This document shows positions 24,846 to 36,098 of a DNA stretch of 64,000 nucleotides, piece after piece. This DNA is from Oxytricha trifallax (Eukaryota > Ciliophora > Spirotrichea > Sporadotrichida > Oxytrichidae), in contig ARYC01000414.1 of the NCBI GenBank assembly GCA_000711775.1, forward strand, positions 62,001 to 126,000, read 5' to 3'. The notes under the pieces were generated by a model that saw only the letters and a list, made by a program, of their open reading frames with translations, was not told the DNA's origin and searched no databases. The stretch's first letter is position 1. Each line of letters starts with the position of its first letter. The position numbers and the translations under genes were made by a program.

Positions 24846-26589
24846 TCAATCAAAGAATGTAGTTTTTTCATTCTTCACTTGATCAAAGTATGTCCAGTCC
24901 AAGAATCTATTCTCTTTTCTCAAAAGTATTGCTTCATAATCTTGTACGTTTCTAGCAAGCTGCTTGTAAAAATCATGTCTCATTACTTTACTCTTTAACA
25001 CAAGCTAATTGAACTCCTCGTTTGCTCCTTAGAAATTGAAAATTCCTATAGCTGAAGCCATTTAACCTTGGAATTTCGAGACAAAGCCTAGTTTGTAACG
25101 AGTCATTGCAAATATCAGTGGAACTTTGAGTTCTCTACTTTTCTGAATGATTTGATAGATGAAATCGTCAAGACCATGTTCCCCGTCCACTCTCTCTAAG
25201 TTGATTGCCAAAATAACCATCTTCAAATTTTCAGCTGCTAAATGCTTCATGATTTCCTTGATGCCTACTATGTATCTCTTTTTCACATTTCTAGTCACTT
25301 TACCTTTCTTGTTGGGATTAGATTTTCTGTTAAAGTAAAGCTTTTTTAGTTTTTATATCAAAGTAGTCAAGCAAGTGTCTAGTTCATCACTCTAAATGAC
25401 ATCCACATACTCTCGGATACTTTTCTTTGGGTGAAGTTGGTAAAACTATTCTTAAGTCACTTAACTATTGAAAACCTTGAATTTTATCTCTTGGTCTGCA
25501 TATATTGATTTCTCAGGTTAAAATTTAAAGGTCGTCATAATATTACAGAACAAATTGTACAATCTAAAATATGATCATCATATAATATTTTCTCGAAACA
25601 AATTAGTGATGTATCTTTTTTAATATACTAATTATAATTTTAAAGATTTAAACCCCCATATAAAACTTTCTGCAAAGATCATTCTCAATTTATTCTCCAA
25701 ATTAGTCCAGATCCTTAAACAATGGCAAATATGGAAATCCTCTAGTTTTAATGCCCTCTTGAACAACCTGCTTATTCCCAATTTCTTCTACTGCATTTTC
25801 ATCAATAGTAACATACCCACTTGATAATTCTCCCTCATTGTTTTCTTTCTCTAATTATTGCTACCTCTTAGCCTTCTTCTCAATTTTGATCTTATCTTTA
25901 TCTCTAAAATCCTTAAGTTCTCTCTTTCTCAAAATTGCTTTCTTGAGTGCAGTAATCTTTCTCTTCTTTGCTTTCTCGATAATCTATCTCACAATCTCAT
26001 TGTTCTCATTTCTCTCCTCAACTACTATCTTCTTTGGCTTAGACTTTACTTTATCTTTCCCAAATGCTGATTAGTTAGCATCATTAAATTTAGAGCGTTG
26101 TTGATTATACTAATTAGAGCCGGAAGCTTTCTAGACATAGCTTCTTTTTACTCCGCTCTATTCATTTACATCATCGAGACGAGAATTCATTGAGAATGAT
26201 TGATTTATAGACTCTTAAGCAGGGGTAGCAAACGTCAAGTTACCTTTGTTACTTTGAAGAGAAGACTATGCCTTTGATTTACTTTAATTCGCACTTGATG
26301 CATAATTTGAATCAGGATTCTGTGGGATCACAAGCTTTTTATCCTTAACTCTCTCTTCGACTTAAACAGAGAGAGATTCAGCAAGTAAATCAGGCTTATC
26401 AATTCTTTGAATTTATTTCTTTGTCAGCCTTTCTCTTTTGTTTTTAGGAATACTCTTCCACATTTTCATATACTCACTGTCCTCTTGAATATCTTAATTC
26501 TAAGCTTGTTCAGTTTATTTTAGCTCTTCCTTTTTATCTTAGTCTAGCTTTGGTTTTGCTGAACTTGAGTGAGATTATTCAAAACCCAT
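24846..26589 (-). CDS. SECISBP2: SECIS-binding protein 2 (SBP2/SECISBP2L-like), L7Ae domain
   Basis: Protein of 542 residues after one 115-bp IES. The C-terminal L7Ae RNA-binding domain reads KKRYIVGIKEIMKHL, VILAINLERV, GLDDFIYQIIQ, KVPLIFAMTRYKLG and AIGIFNFQGANEEF. This follows the SBP2 pattern closely (VGLREVLKHL, GLDDTLH, PFVFALNRKALG, VVGIFSYDGAQ) rather than ribosomal L7Ae/L30. SBP2 binds the SECIS element of selenoprotein mRNAs to recode UGA as selenocysteine. The N-terminal 330 residues are charged and disordered. Start at ATG 26589 (MGFEQSHSS), stop TGA 24846. The plus-strand frames at 25838-26074 are shadows of its Lys-rich region. Confidence 0.88.
25524..25638. other. IES 115 bp, pointer TTTAAAG
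   Basis: TTTAAAG at 25524 and 25639 (plus strand). Removal joins MGVQI to FKFQPEKSIY and makes the coding length divisible by three. Confidence 0.88.
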
Positions 26590-26684
26590 TTTTTATAAGT
26601 TTTAATAAATAATGAATTGTTTTTGGATCATATTTTGGAATAGTTTTCTATTTTATGAAATGGTTAGTTTTTAAAGAAGGTAAT

Positions 26685-27233
26685 GAGTAAAATTTGTAGA
26701 AAATCCAAAATATAATAAAAAATACATAAGTTAAACACGCTTATTTAATGTTAATTTATTTAAATACATTAAAAACTACTCTATCTCGAAATTTTAATCA
26801 CTTCGGAGAAAGAGTGCTATAAAATATAATTAATTTACTCAATTAGGTATAATGTGCACAAAAATAACATTAAGTTTTCAATAATTTAAAGTTCATCTAA
26901 TTTATATTATAAAATTGTATATTGATGAATAATAAAATTAAAACTATATAGATTATTTAAAAAATTTATATTTAAATTAATTACAAATATTATTGATATA
27001 TTAAGCAATGTTAGTTTTAAAAATGATTTTTAAATTATTGAAAACTTAATGTTATTTTTGTGCACATTATACCTAATTGAGTAAATTAATTATATTTTAT
27101 AGCACTCTTTCTCGAAGTGATTAAAATTTCGAGATAGAGTAGTTTTTAATGTATTTAAATAAATTAACATTAAATAAGCGTGTTTAACTTATGTATTTTT
27201 TATTATATTTTGGATTTTCTACAAATTTTACTC
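26685..27233. mobile_element. palindromic element P3 without C tracts
   Basis: Inverted repeat of 549 bp, arms about 200 bp beginning GAGTAAAATTTGTAGAAAAT, spacer about 150 bp. Possible 3-bp duplication AAT. Lies upstream of the SBP2 homologue in non-coding DNA. No open frame of note. Confidence 0.8.
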
Positions 27234-27727
27234 AATATAAATAGCATGAACTATTTTTTCTTTTTAAAATTTTTTTTAAAACGAATCAATACTTTTTAAA
27301 TAAAAAACTTAATGTAGTAAATAAGCATTGTAAAGCTCAAAGCAATTGTAAATTAAACTTATTTAGCAAAAATAACGTTTTTTGTTGTTGCATGTACTTT
27401 TAATTTAAGATAAATTATTGAAATTTAATCATAAATAACTGGAAATTTATTTTGTAAAAAATTAGGATATATTCAAGTTAAAAACTTAAGTTTTTCACAT
27501 CTTAAACATTAAATATTATTTGTGATCTTTTATTGAGTATTCCTTTAAAGGTATGTTAAATGCTATAAGGCAAAAAATAATAGCTAAATATTATTTTCTT
27601 ATGATAATTTCTTATTCTAACAATAAACTTGTTTAAAAAAGTATTTTTAAGAAAAAATTTAAACATAAAATAAGTCATAATGAATATAATAAAGAAGATG
27701 AATTATAACAAATAAATTTATTGAAAT

Positions 27728-28523
27728 TCAAATTCTAAGTGCATTAAACAAAAGGAAATCTTTATCCCAAAATATTATACAATCAATCAATAAAGAAAAA
27801 TTAGTAAAAAAAAGTTAGGGAGATTTATTGCTTAGCTTGAACTTGAGCTTCATCCAACATCTATTTATCTTAAGCCTTGACAATACTATGTTAGGTTGAG
27901 TTATTTTATTTTATTTCTTTCTACACTACAACTTATTTTTATTTTTTCATTGGCTGAACTTGAGGCTTAGTTTACTATTTCTCTTTAACTGAACTTTAAG
28001 CTTAAATTTATGTTAAATCTAATGGAAAATCCCACTCACTAAATTTGAACGACCCTTTTTCTTTATCAAAATTATCTCTTCTTGTCAAGGATGTAGCAAC
28101 TAAGTTATTATCAAATTTATTATTTTGAGACTCTATGGTTTAAATAGGTTCATGAGATACTTAAACCTTTTCAATTCCATGAACAATTCTTTCAGGATTT
28201 GGTGCATGATTCTAAATTCTTTGGCTTTTCTTAATTTTCTTTTGTTTCATAAATTCCTTGGTTTCACTTGTCTGAAAAATTTCTTTTGCTAAAACATCAA
28301 CTTAAAGATCCTTGAGTTCTAGGTTTATATTGGATTTAAATTAAAACAATATACACTTGTATTTCTTAACTTTGTTTTTATCGAATTCATAGTTGGGTGC
28401 TTCTGACTTCAAGTTTTGTATCCTTTGATTATTATTCACTTTTTTATGATTATGTTTCTGTTAATCTGGATTTTTTTGATAATTCTAAGCATATTTCTAG
28501 TTGCTTTTTTAGGGGTGTGCCAT
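27728..28523 (-). CDS. unknown Lys/Gln-rich protein
   Basis: Minus-strand frame of about 264 residues from ATG 28523 (MAHPQKSNQ) to TGA 27728 without interruption. It contains an ordered-looking block (HAPNPERIVHGIEKV, SLTRRDNFDKEKG, FKFSEWDFPLDL) between Lys/Gln-rich ends. The last about 30 residues are hydrophobic and may lie beyond the true end or inside an IES. Family not recognised. Its first 40 codons overlap the odd plus-strand segment described at 28500-29035. Confidence 0.55.
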
Positions 28524-29035
28524 TTAGTTTTATCTTTGTTATTAGAAATTTGGGTAAAATGTCTGAGAGTTTAATTGCAAATTTGAAGAGATGTTTTAGC
28601 TTCCAAAACTCTATTAGTATTAATTTGTTCCAACTTGCGAAACTTATACTTAACCATTAAAATTATAGGGGTAATTTTGAACAAGATTTTAATGTTAAGT
28701 ATTAAAAGAGCAAGTTTCAGTCTCTGAGAAAGGTTTTCTGGATTGTTAGTTAAATGCTGGGAAATTTTCTAGTTTTAACTGAGTATAATGAGGCATTTAG
28801 TTTTGAGAGGTGTTGACTGAATGTTAGCTATAGAGTTTTTGTTGATGTGGAAATAGTCCGCCCCCTAAAGCTTATGATTAAATGTTGGCTTAGTATTTCT
28901 GATCATTTTGGTATTAGAGTGAGTTATCAAATTGATGCTGTGAATCATTTGGGTATGGCCTTACTTAGGCTTGCTAAGTTTAGTTTTGGTAAATGACTGG
29001 TGGAAAGGATGCAGGAAATTAATTTTTAAAACAAA
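28500..29035 (+). other. G/T-rich strand-asymmetric segment, possible mitochondrial-type coding
   Basis: The plus strand is markedly rich in T and G compared with its surroundings. One frame stays open if TGA is read as Trp (at the TGTTGACTG and AAATGACTG sites). It gives a well-mixed protein ending in TAA, including VSYRVFVDVEIVRPLKLM, then a Trp codon, then IRVSYQIDAVNHLGMALL. TGA as Trp and TAA as stop is the ciliate mitochondrial code, so a nuclear copy of mitochondrial DNA is one reading. Three TAA codons upstream in the frame limit the main block to about 90 codons. The minus strand is also open here, with poorer composition. Confidence 0.35.
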
Positions 29036-29397
29036 TTTGCCACAACATTCCAATTAAATATATACAAATTATAGAATGAAATTACTGTTTCTGATAGATG
29101 AAGTTCTTTACATCTGAGTTTGTACTTCCGACTTGTTACTTCATTTAATGTAATTAATTTTTTATAAAATTCTTATTCTAAATTTTTAATGAATTCATGA
29201 TTATGATGTAATTCAGAGGTAAGGCAATATGATTAAAACATATAGAAATTGTTAAAAAGTGAAATAAAGGATAAAATACCAAAATCCAAGGTAATCTCTT
29301 TAGGAAATGTAAAGGAAGAGATAATCGTGGTTGATAGCTTTAGGGACAATTAAAACCTCAAATATATTATAAAATATTGTAAGAGGGTCTTAACAAC

Positions 29398-29469
29398 TCA
29401 TCAATAGTCTAGTGGTTAGGATAGGTGCCTTCCAAGCACTTGACCCGGGTTCGAATCCCGGTTGATGAA
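29398..29469 (+). tRNA. tRNA-Gly (UCC anticodon)
   Basis: Complete 72-nt cloverleaf. Acceptor TCATCAA pairs with TTGATGA; D arm contains AGTGGTTAG; anticodon loop CTTCCAA gives UCC; the T arm is CCGGGTTCGAATCCCGG. No intron. The anticodon arm and T arm match eukaryotic tRNA-Gly(UCC). A T run follows directly as a Pol III terminator. Confidence 0.95.
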
Positions 29470-29472
29470 GAA

Positions 29473-29480
29473 TTTTTTTT
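29473..29480 (+). terminator. Pol III terminator, eight T
   Basis: A run of eight T starting 3 nt after the tRNA discriminator base. Confidence 0.85.
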
Positions 29481-29516
29481 GCAGCCGCTATTTTACACTT
29501 TTGAGAAATTCTCACA

Positions 29517-29735
29517 ATGACTACCGGAAAAGATATTTTCAAGATATACTTCAAGTAAATCAGCTATGTAGCTCTCACAACAGTTGATACAGTAAAGTAT
29601 GGATGTGCAAAAACTATGGTGATAAAATATTTTGCTTATCAACTTTTCAACATTAAAGAGAAAGGGTTCAAGTATGTAAAAAATATTTTACAAAAATGTT
29701 TGTGCACTTAATCAATTTTTATTAATTAATTATGA
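29517..29735 (+). CDS. possible small protein downstream of tRNA
   Basis: ATG at 29517 opens a frame of about 72 codons to TGA 29733 (MTTGKDIFKIYFKQ). The first 50 codons have balanced composition and less A/T than the rest. A GTATGT at 29674 could start an intron, so the true 3' end is uncertain. Not recognised. Confidence 0.4.
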
Positions 29736-29865
29736 AGCTATTAAATTTGATAATTTATAAATCACTTCTTTCAATTTTTTATTTCAACCTTATGAGTTAT
29801 TTCTCCATTCATTAAAAACTGATATATTTTTGATTTTTAAATTAAAAATTTAAATTTGAATTAAA

Positions 29866-32800
29866 ATGAACGATTTCAATTAACCACTTTCAGATTCCTC
29901 CTATTCAAAGTTAGACTTTGAATAAAACTAATCATATGAGAAGAGCCAACAAAGCTCTTAAATATCTATGAGCAACTCTAAAATACTAAACGAAATAACA
30001 GAGACATAGAATGATATTGAATTAGAGTACTCATATTAAAACCTTTAGATTAAATTAATAATGTATTTCGTTCATATTTTAGATTTTTATTATATATTAA
30101 AAAATCATTTTTTAAATTGAATTAGGATATTTACACAAATTGTTAACTTTTAAGAATTTTTTTAAAAAAATAACTAAATAATTAATTTAATATATCATAA
30201 AAAATTTAATCATAGTTTAGTTATCTTAAAAAAGTAATCACTCTAATATTATAATTTAAGATAAGAAACATGATTAAAATTGATTTTTTTATTTCCATTC
30301 TTTTTTGACTCTTTTGGCTTTAAGAAAACAAAATTCTAGATACTGATGACAATCAAAAATTACTCTAATCTTCATTAAAAAGCGATTTGAATTGTATGAA
30401 ATACATTTCAAAGACTTAAGATGATGATTAAGAAAGCCAAGCTGACTTTAATAATCAATAATTCAGTCACTTAGATTCAAATGAATTTAATAAGCATGAA
30501 TATTAGATAAAGTAAACTAGGGGATGTGAGATTTAAAATTTAGGCAGCAAACTTTCCTAGTAATAATACTTCAGTGAAGCCTCTCTGTCTCCAGAAAAAC
30601 CAGCCAATTTTAATTCAAATTTTAGCTACGAAATTCAAAACAAAGATATCATGAGCGATTTGAATTAGGTAAGGGAGGTGAAAAACTTTGACGAAATATT
30701 TAGCAATCCCAATCTCTATGTTGCTTGTTTATTAAAGAAAGCCAAAGCCTAATCTTAAAATTTGAATTAAACGAAAGATAGCTCACTTTCGAGAGGGATG
30801 GGAAATAAATCTGCCTCCTAAGCTTCTTTTAACTCTGTAAATATATCTAAAAGTGGAATTAATTCTCAATCATAAATTCGAAATAGTGGAAATGTAATTA
30901 ACACTTAGTTCATAAACCTCTTCACATCATAGTAGCCATCAAGATATCTAATCAATGTAAAGAATTCTATTAAGAAGCGAACCTTAAATGTTTTGTTTAA
31001 TGAAGATTCAGATATTAAGTCGTTTCTTAAAATAAATGATGCTATCAATTCCAATGAAAATAATCAAAGATACACGAAAATCTTTGCATTTGATTCGTGC
31101 ATAAATGAAGAATAGCAACTTGAAGACTATGATATGACATTCAATATTAGAACATTTTTGAAATAAAATATTGCAAGCGAATCTTAAACAGCTAAACATT
31201 GAATCATTTTTGCATCAATTAAAATTTTTCGTAAATTAATTTTAATCCAGATCAAAGTAAAGCCAATAATTTGGTATTTCTTTTTGGATAAAGTTCTTCT
31301 GGAAAGAGTGAATTATTAAATGTAAACCATACAGATTCAATTTTATCTCAATTCATATACACGAATAAAGAAGAGATATAGTTTCTAAAAGTTAGTATGT
31401 TCTATATTGATAAGTAATTCCCTCTGATTCAGAAATCTTATCAATAGCAATCAAAACAATAAACGTACAGTGATTTAATGATGGATTTGCGTTAATCATT
31501 TAGATCAAGGTCTTAAATAGTAAAACAAATTCATACGAAAAAATCTCATTATAGCTCTTCTTCTGAACAGATTAAGAATGGCTCACACCTGATAGTTCAA
31601 ATTAACAATACTATATTCATAGACTTAGCCAGTATTGAATGTTTGAATAATTCTACAAATTCCCCAATAGTCCAAAATTTGACTATGAACTTTAGCTCTG
31701 TAACTAACCAAATCTTAAAGTTGTCATAATTTTACTAGAACCATGAATTTCTAATTAATGAGCAATAAGAACAATCAGATTTCCATAAACATCTAAATCA
31801 GTGTATTTCAAACGGATCTAAAATAGCATTGATTTGCTGCGTATCTCCTTAAAAGGAACTTATGCCACAAACTATGATAGCTTTGGACTACTGTTAAAAA
31901 ATAAAATGTTATTTCAATGGCATTTCAGAAGAGGAGTTATAAAATTACATATCTAATTAAGAGCAAAGTATTGAGTAAACTTCCATTATTGAGCTTGGCT
32001 AACTCTTAGTTATAACAGATCAACTTCATAAAAAGATAATTAAGGGTTAATAGAATGGGAAGAAAATTCTAAAGTCAAAATAAAATTTGCATAGAATTAC
32101 GGAAAAATTAAATGAGTACTTTAAAATATGCTCAAGCTTAACATAAACAGAATAGTAAATACTTTCGCATACAAAGGAAGAATTAGATTAGTTGATAAAT
32201 CTTGTACCCAAAGAAAATAATACGAAAAAGGCTTTGAAATCTCCATTTAAAGCTTAAACTTATCACATTAAATGACAAAGTTTATCGAATCAAAGGATAA
32301 AATCATAATAAAAACAGAAAAATAGTTCAGCATATTAGAGTTCTAGAATTCCTTCTCTTACTTAGATAAGATAAAGGTTTAATTCTAAAACTGTAAAGTA
32401 AAGTTCTAGGCTTCACAAATCTAATTCAAAGGATTTAAAAGCAAATTTAAGTTTGCAAAAGATTTTCACGCCTAAATCAGATTTTAAACTTCTGAACTAA
32501 AACATAAACAACAGTCATTCAAGAATTAATGAATAATCGAAGCAGTTCTGTTAGATTATAGATTACGAACAGCCTTTAGAGGAGATTTAAGTTTATGAAT
32601 AGTTGAACTCTCCAAATTTTATTGATCATAGAGACACCCCCTAATTTTAAGAAGAGTAAAAATACCAAAGCAGCAGTCTTTACATTAAAACTTCAGTTAA
32701 TTCTTCTCACTTCTAAAGTAAAGCTTTTGAAAACGAAACTCATAAGGTGAATCAAAAAGGAATTTCCTCTTAAAACAAAAGTCAAAATCATGGAGTGAGT

Positions 32801-34070
32801 CTCTACTATAATACTGATCAATCTATGGAAGGTTTTGAGCAAGAAATTGTCTCTCCAATTAAAAACTAAAATGAATATTAACAGAGCAATTTGAGTGCCT
32901 CGATAACAAAAGTTTAAGATAAACTCAAGCTTGCCCTTTCTGAAAATGAGTCACTCGCCAATCTCAAAGTTATTTATGAGAAACAAATTAAACATCTGTA
33001 AGATCAAATATAAAGAACTGACAAAGACAATCATAGAAATGAGGCACATAACTAAGAAAGCAAAATGCTCAAGTAATAATTGATGTAGTTTAAAAATCAA
33101 GAAGAGAAACTTAAATTGCAAATTATGGAGTAAGATTCAGTTTTTCATAAACTTTAAGCAAAGCTTGAGTTAGAACAAACTTAAGTTTTGTAAAAGAATA
33201 GAGAAATTTCAAATTTAAAGGAAAGTTTAAGAAAAACCTTAGAAGAAAGAGATTCTCAAAAAGAAATCAACCATCAAGTTATTAGTCAAATTAAGCTTAT
33301 GAAAGAAGTTGTATAAGACTTTAGAATTTAAGAGTCAGAAAAAAATGAATTGCTTGAAAAAATTAAATAAAAAGATTCAAAAATCAAGAAATTAAATGAT
33401 TTAATTACTGAAATGAAAAATGGCATGAAAAGCACAAGAGAAATAAAGACTCAAGAAAACAGAATAAAGAAGCTTGAGGATGAAAATGTATAGATCAAGG
33501 AATCGAAATCTTAGATTTATAAATTAATTTTAATTTTAATCTTTATAGATTATCAATGATCTCACTATGAAATTAAATGAACTTTAAGAATCTTATAACT
33601 TATATTTGTAATATTATTTATAGCTAGAAACAATTCGAAAAGAAATAAAAGGTTTTATTAGATTGCTTGAAAATAGAATTTTGCATATTATATTTTAAAA
33701 TCTAATAAATAATTATTTGAATTTTCTTTCCCCTAAAACCTAATAACTAACTTATCTTTAGAATCAAATGAAGCACTTCAAAAGAGATTTGATGAAAATT
33801 AAATTTAGCTAAGATAAACTGAGAAAGCAAAAGAAAATTTCAAAGATCAGACTATAGACCTTAAGCAAGAAATAAGATCACTAAAGTCTTAATTAAAAGA
33901 GGTAATTATTACTTTTATTTATTCATAAATTATAGAATGCAGAGAATATTGACACTATGAGACTTGAAGCCAAAGAAAAGCAAAAGAGTGTGGTTTTAGG
34001 AGATATTAAAAATTTGATTAAAGATTATAAGAATGATAAGAAGCTTAATTCCTCATGGAAATAGTAGTGA
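29866..34070 (+). CDS. kinesin-like motor with long coiled coil
   Basis: A 1182-residue protein once five IESs and one 34-nt intron (33902-33935) are removed; the remaining length is exactly divisible by three. The N-terminal 250 residues are Ser/Asn/Gln-rich. The motor-like domain has FAFDSCINEEQQ, then the P-loop GQSSSGKS preceded by NNLVFLF, as in the kinesin pattern with GQTGSGKT. Later come FIDLASIE at the DLAGSE position and LICCVSPQ. The switch and P-loop residues are partly altered, so motor activity is uncertain. The C-terminal half is a long Lys/Glu/Gln coiled coil ending NSSWKQQ before TGA 34068. Confidence 0.8.
30038..30324. other. IES 287 bp, pointer AAAAC
   Basis: AAAAC at 30038 and 30325, in phase. 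Joins ELEYSYQN to KILDTDDNQ. Confidence 0.75.
31193..31257. other. IES 65 bp, pointer TAAA
   Basis: TAAA at 31193 and 31258. Removes a TGA and places NNLVFLFGQSSSGKS directly after SESQTAKA. A 20-nt GT-AG intron reading also restores the frame but would retain the TGA. Confidence 0.85.
32237..32299. other. IES 63 bp, pointer AAATC
   Basis: AAATC at 32237 and 32300. In-frame length, but it contains the TGA at 32273; removal joins KKALKS to QQKQKNSSAY. Confidence 0.7.
33512..33545. other. IES 34 bp, pointer TAGATT
   Basis: TAGATT at 33512 and 33546, in phase; restores the coiled coil (KSQIINDLTMKLNEL). Confidence 0.8.
33587..33759. other. IES 173 bp, pointer AGAATC
   Basis: AGAATC at 33587 and 33760, in phase; joins NELQES to NEALQKRFDEN. 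Confidence 0.85.
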
Positions 34071-34141
34071 GATTGAGTAATGTCGTTTTAACTTATCACT
34101 TTAATACTTCAATAAAATTAATTCTAAAGTTACAAGAAACA

Positions 34142-34884
34142 TCAGTCCAAATAATCAAGATCTTTGAGAATAGGGAAAGCTTAGTGAAGTTCCTAATTTG
34201 TCATTGCCTGATTATTCTTCTTTATCCAGTTTGTCAATTAAAATAATAACGCATGTTTTAATACAGTTCTCCATCTCATACAAATTGTCAGTCCATCTGA
34301 CCATAGCATCTTTGCAAATCTTCTTGTTTGCATTGATCTCATCAAGTCTCTTGGGGTCACATTTCTCGTACATCTTGATCCTTGTGTTGAGCTCTGAGTT
34401 CTCTTTCTTTAACTCCTCCAGTTCTTTGAGCATCTGTTCTCTCTTGCCATCCATAGGAACTCTCACTTCCTTTTCTTGCTCAATCTTTACCTCAGCTTCA
34501 GAGATGTCCTTTTCCACCTCTGCGGTGTTTTGAGTCACGTTATTAATCAAGTTTTATCTCGATTAATAACCCATCGAAGGAAGAGCCCAAAAGAAAGCAC
34601 CAGCTCCGATCTTGTCAGTGTTCACAAGATTGTCGTCAACTAAACTTTAGTTCACATCCTTGATGGTCTGCAAAACTATAGAAAGATTAATGAATAAAAA
34701 ACCAAGTGAAATGCTTTTCAGCTTACCAACACCCTTTTTAGCACCCCACTTCTCAATCTCCTTAAGATTGAAAACCTCTTTCTAAAAGAATAGTAAAATT
34801 AACTAAAGTAAAATTTACTTTCTCATAGTAGATTTCCAAAATCTTTTGTCTCTTGTCGTCAAGAGAAAGTCCTTTTCTTCCCAT
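34142..34884 (-). CDS. MND1: MND1, meiotic nuclear division protein 1
   Basis: Partner of HOP2 in the complex that stimulates DMC1/RAD51 strand exchange in meiosis. After two introns (34676-34726 and 34782-34818) and one 37-bp IES the protein is 205 residues, the usual family length. It has N-terminal GLSLDDKRQKILEIYYEK, the winged-helix block with SLVDDNLVNTDKIGAG and FFWALPS, a long coiled coil, KCDPKRLDEI, RWTDNLYEMENWIKK and the C-terminal FPILKDLDYLD. All are hallmark MND1 segments. Start ATG 34884, TGA 34142. Divergent from the TRAP-gamma gene with 137 bp between starts. Confidence 0.96.
34227..34263. other. IES 37 bp, pointer CAGTT
   Basis: CAGTT at 34227 and 34264 (AACTG on the gene strand). 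Removal creates MENWIKKNNQAMTNQEL and the canonical C-terminus; without it the frame ends early. Confidence 0.93.
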
Positions 34885-35021
34885 TTTTAAAATCGAATTT
34901 AATTTAAGTTTGTTGACATTCTAGATTGAAAATATAATTGAATGTGTGAGAAATAATTTTAGCTTACAGGTAAAATAAATGAATCACAATTTAATTGATA
35001 TTTAATCATTAATTCTTAAAA
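34885..35021. promoter_or_regulatory. bidirectional promoter region between MND1 and TRAP-gamma
   Basis: The 137 bp between divergent start codons is highly AT-rich and must hold both promoters. No specific motif identified. Confidence 0.5.
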
Positions 35022-35773
35022 ATGTCAGACGACTCAATCTTGGAAGCACAATATCGTGAAATGAAGTCAATTAAAGTTGGCGTCTCCAGAGCTCTCTTTG
35101 TTCTTTTACCCTCTAGTATCTTTGTGACATTCCAGCAAGCATGTAAGTTCATAATTACAATTAATATCTCATTTTACTGAATTATTACTGTTTAGATATT
35201 GTGTAGCAAATCTTTGGATTGGATGTACTTGATTATATCTTTATGTTTGTGATATGCTCACTGATTTCTGTTATCACTTTAATTTATGTTTATGGAAACT
35301 TCATTAACTAAATTGGAGAAGAGTAAGTTGAGTTTATTGGATAAATAACTAATATGATTACTACATTGAATAATATATGAGGCATCACTAAATTTACAAC
35401 TTTTAGAATCCTGAAGACTAGACAGGGAGATTTATTGGAACTAGGCGGTGATTAATCAAGAAAGAGACAAAAGAATCAACCAGAGCAATCAAACGCAGAT
35501 GCTTAAGCCAATGAGAGAAAGAGACAGTCAATTATGAGTGAAATTAACTATGAATCAACCTTCTTTGGACTTTGGTTTATCAATTTAGTGTACTTAGCAA
35601 GCTTTGTCTTCTTTAGTTTCGTAGTCGTTAGATTCTGGTCAACTGGATTGTAAGTAATAAATGCAAACAACATTTTTTAATGAAATATCAATAGGAACTA
35701 TTACGGATCAACTATTGGAGCTGCTGCTCTTACCAACTGGATCGCTTCCACATATTTGTCAACATACTACTGA
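35022..35773 (+). CDS. SSR3: translocon-associated protein gamma subunit (TRAP-gamma/SSR3)
   Basis: ER membrane protein of the TRAP complex beside Sec61, 189 residues after three introns (35143-35195, 35323-35406, 35650-35694, all GT-AG). It has four hydrophobic segments, two before and two after a charged cytosolic loop (KTRQGDLLELGGDQSRKRQ and on), the layout of SSR3. The loop exits through SEINYESTFFG, matching the family's EVADYEATTFS. Start ATG 35022 (MSDDSILEAQ), stop TGA 35771. No IES detected, unusual in this window. Confidence 0.8.
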
Positions 35774-36098
35774 ATTAGTTATCTAAAATCAATTAAATTA
35801 ATTCAATAAATTTTCGAAATTTAATCTAAAATTTTAATACCTTTAAAATCAAAAAGAAATTTTCAAATGTAAGTATTTATTACTTTTCAGAAAGGATTCT
35901 CGAACGATTTAAAATTAGTAAAATAATATTAATTATATATTACAAGATGATTTGTATGTTTCTTAATAACGATTATCATATTTTGTTAGAGATTAAGGCT
36001 GTTGAAAATATATTAAATTATATAATTATCTTGAGAGTTTATAAATAAATTACTAGCTACTGAATTTATAAAAACGTAATAATTATAAATAAAATATA

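Noticed and set aside
25838-26074. Two overlapping plus-strand frames
   Set aside because: Antisense shadows of the Lys/Glu-rich region of the SBP2 homologue.
31232-31251. A 20-nt GT-AG intron in the kinesin gene
   Set aside because: It restores the frame but keeps an in-frame TGA upstream; the 65-bp IES with pointer TAAA solves both problems.
34198-34533. 111-residue plus-strand open frame
   Set aside because: Antisense shadow of the MND1 coiled coil.
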